The translations under genes were made by a program, and so were the position numbers. From assembly GCF_000234095.1 (NCBI RefSeq), contig NZ_JH376798.1:58559-91084 (forward strand): a stretch of 32,526 nucleotides of DNA. Reading direction: 5' to 3'. Below are positions 30,978 to 32,526 of the stretch, piece after piece; within the stretch, counting starts at the first letter, position 1, and the number at the start of each line of letters is the position of its first letter. The notes beneath the pieces are model-generated. The model ran no database searches. It was not told where the DNA came from and worked only from the letters and a program-made list of their open reading frames with translations. The DNA comes from Centipeda infelix ATCC 43532 (lineage in GTDB: Bacteria > Bacillota > Negativicutes > Selenomonadales > Selenomonadaceae).

Positions 30978-31007
30978 ATTATAGGGCAGGGATACCGTAT
31001 TCGTCAA
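30978..31007 (-). promoter_or_regulatory. Promoter of HxlR regulator 2
   Basis: TTGACG (31002-31007) and TATAAT (30978-30983) on the minus strand with an 18-bp spacer, starting about 13 bases after the ldh stop. Confidence 0.7.
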
Positions 31008-31019
31008 GCTTCACGAAGC

Positions 31020-31979
31020 TTACTTCACGCCCGCGCCGTCAAGCGCTGCGCGGACACTCTTCTGTGCGCGACGGAGTTTTTCCATCTCATCGTCCGCAAG
31101 GCGCACTTCAAATGCCCGCACAATGCCGTCCTGCGCGATCATGCGCGGGATGGAGAGTGCCACGTCCTTCATGCCGTACTCTCCGTTCATGACGGCGGCG
31201 CAGGGCAGAATCGTATGCTCGTTGTAGAGGATCGCCTTGATGAAGCGGCAGGCGACCATCGCGATGCCCGTATTCGTGAAGCCCTTGAGGTTGATGACAT
31301 TGTAGGCTGTTTGGATGAGCCCCTGCTCGACATCGTGGCGGTCGAGTTTTTTCTCAAAGTGGAAGTACTCGTCGAGATGGTCGATGCCAAGCCCCGCACA
31401 GTTGACGGTTGACCACGCAACAAAGGCATCGTTGCCGTGCTCTCCGAGGACGTAGCCGTGGATGTTCTTCGGATCCATCGCGTAGTGCTCGGCGAGGATG
31501 TAGCGAAAGCGGTAGGTCTCGAGCATTGTACCAGTGCCGAGGATCTTCGCACGCGGATAGTCGAACTCGGTCGAAACGACGTAGGTCGCGACATCAAGCG
31601 GGTTCGTAATCATGATGACCATGGCGTCCTTCGTGTATTTCACAATTTCGGAGAAGATGGAGCGCATGATCTTCGTGTTCGTGCTCGCGAGCTTCAGACG
31701 GTCGGGCGTCTCGCCCGGCAGGATGGAGGGTCCTGCCGTGATAACGATGAATGCTGCGTCGCGACAATCCTCGTATGTGCCCGGATGAACCTTGATGTTG
31801 GTACAGTACGGAGAGGACATGGCATGACTGGTATCCAGGGCCTCGCCGCGCGCGCGATCCATGTCGAGATCGATCAGCGCGATCTCCGAGGCAAGCTGAA
31901 AGTCCGCGATCTTGTTGAGCACGGCAGAGCCGACGTTGCTCGTTCCGATGATGACAACTTTTCCCCTGTTGACTGACAT
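31020..31979 (-). CDS. ldh: L-lactate / L-2-hydroxyacid dehydrogenase (LDH/MDH family)
   Basis: 319 residues, with GGGGG eight bases before the ATG. NAD-binding motif GTSNVGSAV (residues 12-20), then VITAGPSILPGETPDRL in the active-site loop, MITNPLDVATYV, GTGTMLETYRFRY with the substrate-binding arginine, and the catalytic His in YVLGEHGNDAFVAWSTV. It reduces pyruvate to L-lactate or a bulkier 2-oxoacid. The loop lacks the normal LDH Q-A-PGETRLDL sequence and looks partly like L-2-hydroxyisocaproate dehydrogenase, so substrate is uncertain. It has a strong promoter and a leader with an intrinsic terminator. Confidence 0.85.
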   Translation of the reverse strand: MSVNRGKVVIIGTSNVGSAVLNKIADFQLASEIALIDLDMDRARGEALDTSHAMSSPYCTNIKVHPGTYEDCRDAAFIVITAGPSILPGETPDRLKLASTNTKIMRSIFSEIVKYTKDAMVIMITNPLDVATYVVSTEFDYPRAKILGTGTMLETYRFRYILAEHYAMDPKNIHGYVLGEHGNDAFVAWSTVNCAGLGIDHLDEYFHFEKKLDRHDVEQGLIQTAYNVINLKGFTNTGIAMVACRFIKAILYNEHTILPCAAVMNGEYGMKDVALSIPRMIAQDGIVRAFEVRLADDEMEKLRRAQKSVRAALDGAGVK

Positions 31980-32127
31980 AACGATTACCCCCTAAAAATG
32001 CAAAAAAGTCCAAACGCAATGGTATGCGCTTGGACGCTATGGGCTCATAACGAACTGTGTGGAAACCAGCCGTTTCATGGTGGATTGCACTTCTTTTCAA
32101 CAGAACAGTTCCCGCAGGATTTCCTGC
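31980..32127 (-). promoter_or_regulatory. Structured leader RNA of ldh
   Basis: A transcript of about 145 bases between promoter and gene. On the minus strand it has a hairpin CGCAGGA/TCCTGCG, a longer-range pairing GAACTGT/ACAGTTC, a short GAAAC/GTTTC hairpin, and a strong terminator hairpin near the gene. A 13-codon frame (MKRLVSTQFVMSP) ends right at the terminator, but has no good ribosome binding site. It is a candidate transcription-attenuation leader. Confidence 0.55.
32003..32036 (-). terminator. Intrinsic terminator inside the ldh leader
   Basis: On the minus strand GTCCAAGCGCA pairs with TGCGTTTGGAC (11 bp, one wobble) around a six-base loop, followed by T6. It lies about 25 bases upstream of the ldh start, with no minus-strand gene before it in the window. 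Confidence 0.85.
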
Positions 32128-32133
32128 GCCATC

Positions 32134-32162
32134 ATAGTAGCACCACAGGGAATCATTGTCAA
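32134..32162 (-). promoter_or_regulatory. Promoter of ldh
   Basis: A perfect TTGACA (32157-32162) and TACTAT (32134-32139) on the minus strand, 17-bp spacer: the best promoter on the minus strand in this part of the window. Confidence 0.88.
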
Positions 32163-32260
32163 TGGATTTTTGATGAGGTTCGGCGTGTATACAGGAGAGT
32201 TTTTATTGTCGATGCACCAATATAAAACAGCAGTTCACAGGCAAATGTTTTCATGCTATA

Positions 32261-32422
32261 GGAATCGCTGATAAAATGAAGTCTGTCAGATTGGTACAGA
32301 TTTTCCGTCCGATCAAGGAGACAAACCGGACGCATAGCAAAGGCTATGTGGAGGATTTGTCGACACAGAGCGGGCGGAAAAGATGTGCCAAGATGGCAGT
32401 GCTGAATTTATCAGTGCTTCCT
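32261..32422 (+). repeat. Copy C of dispersed structured element (complete)
   Basis: Opens GGAATCGCTGATAAAAT and ends ATTTATCAGTGCTTCCT; with flanking TATA on both sides the arms extend further. Internal GATTTTCCGTCCG can pair with CGGGCGGAAAAGAT or, in its core CGTCCG, with CGGACG. The loop contains CAAGGAG. No protein is encoded. Confidence 0.8.
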
Positions 32423-32526
32423 ATAATGCACGCAGGTGTTGTCACGAGCGGTAGGCGGTTAAAGCACGGGACTGCTGCACGAACGCCCCTATCGACTCGC
32501 TACGCTCGCCACTTCCCCCGTTGCGA
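32423..32526. other. Window edge, intergenic
   Basis: No gene is supported. It contains CTGCTGCACGAA (also at 18190-18232 and, with one change, at 15380) followed by CGCCCCTATCG, which recurs in inverted form at the window start. Probably the beginning of another intergenic repeat. Confidence 0.3.

Noticed and set aside
32036-32100. Short leader-peptide frame in the ldh leader (13 codons)
   Set aside because: No convincing ribosome binding site and no run of codons for one amino acid; kept only as a remark on the leader, not as a gene.
1-32526. CRISPR arrays, tRNA or rRNA genes
   Set aside because: No regularly spaced short direct repeats and no recognisable tRNA or rRNA segments were seen by eye.

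Overview
The window looks like a chromosomal segment from a diderm Firmicute of the class Negativicutes, most likely a GC-rich Selenomonas-type organism. It combines Firmicutes-style signals (AGGAGG ribosome binding sites, TTGACA/TATAAT promoters with 17-bp spacing, frequent TTG and GTG starts) with an outer membrane: heptose-containing lipopolysaccharide (LPS) genes, an LptD-like assembly protein and an RND efflux pump. The species was not proven; the assignment is inferred from gene content.

Layout. (1) 122-1219: a lone tyrosine recombinase, ending at a shared terminator. (2) 13135 down to 1288, minus strand: a twelve-gene LPS operon. Order of transcription: small LptD-like protein, heptose kinase paralogue, heptose-1-phosphate adenylyltransferase, two GT9 heptosyltransferases, second heptose kinase, HldD epimerase, GmhB phosphatase, WaaE-like GT2, O-antigen ligase, a GT-B glycosyltransferase and a DUF535 protein. 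Together they make ADP-heptose, build the inner core, ligate O-antigen and export LPS. Only the GmhA isomerase step is absent. (3) 13317-15369, plus strand: a small secreted protein, a secreted protein with tandem 20-residue repeats, and a YcxB-like membrane protein. (4) 15380-18093: an apparently acquired O-acylation cassette (MBOAT plus SGNH protein). It lies between an IS-end-like palindrome and a repeat fragment, and its putative promoter contains a run of nine C/G. (5) 18253-19466, minus: DUF3887-like secreted protein and a methyltransferase. (6) 19611-24351, plus: RND efflux pair, then a Phd/Doc toxin-antitoxin pair. (7) 24563-25652, minus: DUF421 and DUF3290 membrane pair. (8) 25881-28623, plus: korDABC, 2-oxoglutarate:ferredoxin oxidoreductase, behind a structured leader. 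(9) 28712-30869: two related flavodoxin-fold oxidoreductase/HxlR regulator pairs. (10) 31020-31979, minus: an L-lactate dehydrogenase family gene behind a leader with an intrinsic terminator.

The most interesting signals are non-coding or structural. They are: the homopolymer tract inside the O-acylation promoter; three copies of an approximately 160-bp element with inverted ends and compensatory internal pairing; the ldh leader terminator; a duplicated korC 3' end bracketing a regulator/reductase module; a perfect 20-residue periodicity in the secreted protein at 13738; and a very short LptD that keeps one cysteine in each half. No tRNA, rRNA or CRISPR array was seen.
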